NCBI GenBank assembly: GCA_946186575.1
Contig: CAMHNO010000020.1
Coordinates: 1 to 43,040, forward strand
Direction of reading: 5' to 3'
Source of the DNA: an uncultured Prevotellaceae bacterium
GTDB lineage: Bacteria; Bacteroidota; Bacteroidia; Bacteroidales; Muribaculaceae
Length of the DNA stretch: 43,040 nt
Shown: positions 43,029-43,040 of the stretch, one piece after another
Layout of the letters: each line of letters opens with the position of its first letter
Position numbering within the stretch: position 1 is the stretch's first letter
The notes under the pieces: model-generated
Told to the model about the DNA's origin: nothing
The model's input: the letters and a program-made list of their open reading frames with translations, nothing else
The model's database searches: none
Program-made: the position numbers and the translations under genes

Positions 43029-43040
43029 GATTTACTTTGT

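Larger units (their letters stand above)
42553..43040. other. Right-edge non-coding region, possibly ending in an insertion-sequence terminus
   Basis: No gene is supported in these 488 nt, which are AT-rich. They hold the CHAT promoter box (42679-42686). Near the edge is a string TTAGTGTCCGATAAAA (42957-42972), then an A-run and a hairpin (42995-43024). A short sequence of this type followed by a protective hairpin is seen at the ends of some Bacteroidetes insertion sequences. No transposase is visible within the window, so this remains a suggestion. Confidence 0.4.

Overview
The window comes from a Bacteroidales chromosome. The evidence is a Bacteroidetes-type promoter (nTTG, about 20 nt, TAnnTTTG) in front of many genes, AT-rich spacers around GC-richer genes, a SusE/F-like domain, Spi-C10 cysteine peptidases, an OMP_b-brl-type TonB-linked barrel, and long secreted proteins ending in type-I-like dockerins. 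That combination suggests a gut Muribaculaceae or Prevotella-like organism; the family-level call is inference.

Layout. (1) 1-2413, + strand: the 3' end of rpmA (L27) with its terminator, then a secreted propeller/SusE-like/dockerin protein. (2) 2527-7266, - strand: an outer-membrane barrel protein, then a three-gene ABC ATPase / permease / GntR(YtrA-type) operon. The operon promoter is overlapped by a perfect palindrome that is probably the GntR operator. (3) 7425-10345: a small four-helix membrane protein (+) convergent with a CPA2-type cation:proton antiporter (-). (4) 10397-36594, - strand: about 26 kb holding nine secreted proteins, each ending in a dockerin. They are three C10 (streptopain-like) cysteine peptidases, one stand-alone non-catalytic paralogue of their C-terminal module, two S8 subtilases, one NAGPA-type phosphodiester glycosidase and two paralogous propeller-like proteins. 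Six of the nine end in their own hairpin terminator and have their own promoter; the last three look like one operon. (5) 36800-39313: RNase Z (-), a predicted small RNA (+), and a secreted nucleotide-pyrophosphatase-like phosphodiesterase (+). (6) 39472-42552, - strand: an exported TPR-CHAT protease-like protein. The right edge holds what may be the end of an insertion sequence.

How it fits together. With the gene at 497, ten proteins here share nearly the same two-repeat, calcium-binding dockerin at the extreme C-terminus, yet no cohesin is encoded in the window. Five of them also share a roughly 185-residue module (DPYL...EIGFKTP) that I cannot match to a named family, and four of these carry it downstream of a protease domain. 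The most interesting possibility is a cell-surface or extracellular protease/glycosidase assembly built on dockerins, with its scaffold elsewhere in the genome. Whether these dockerins bind a cohesin, or serve instead as a sorting or surface-retention tag, cannot be decided from this sequence.
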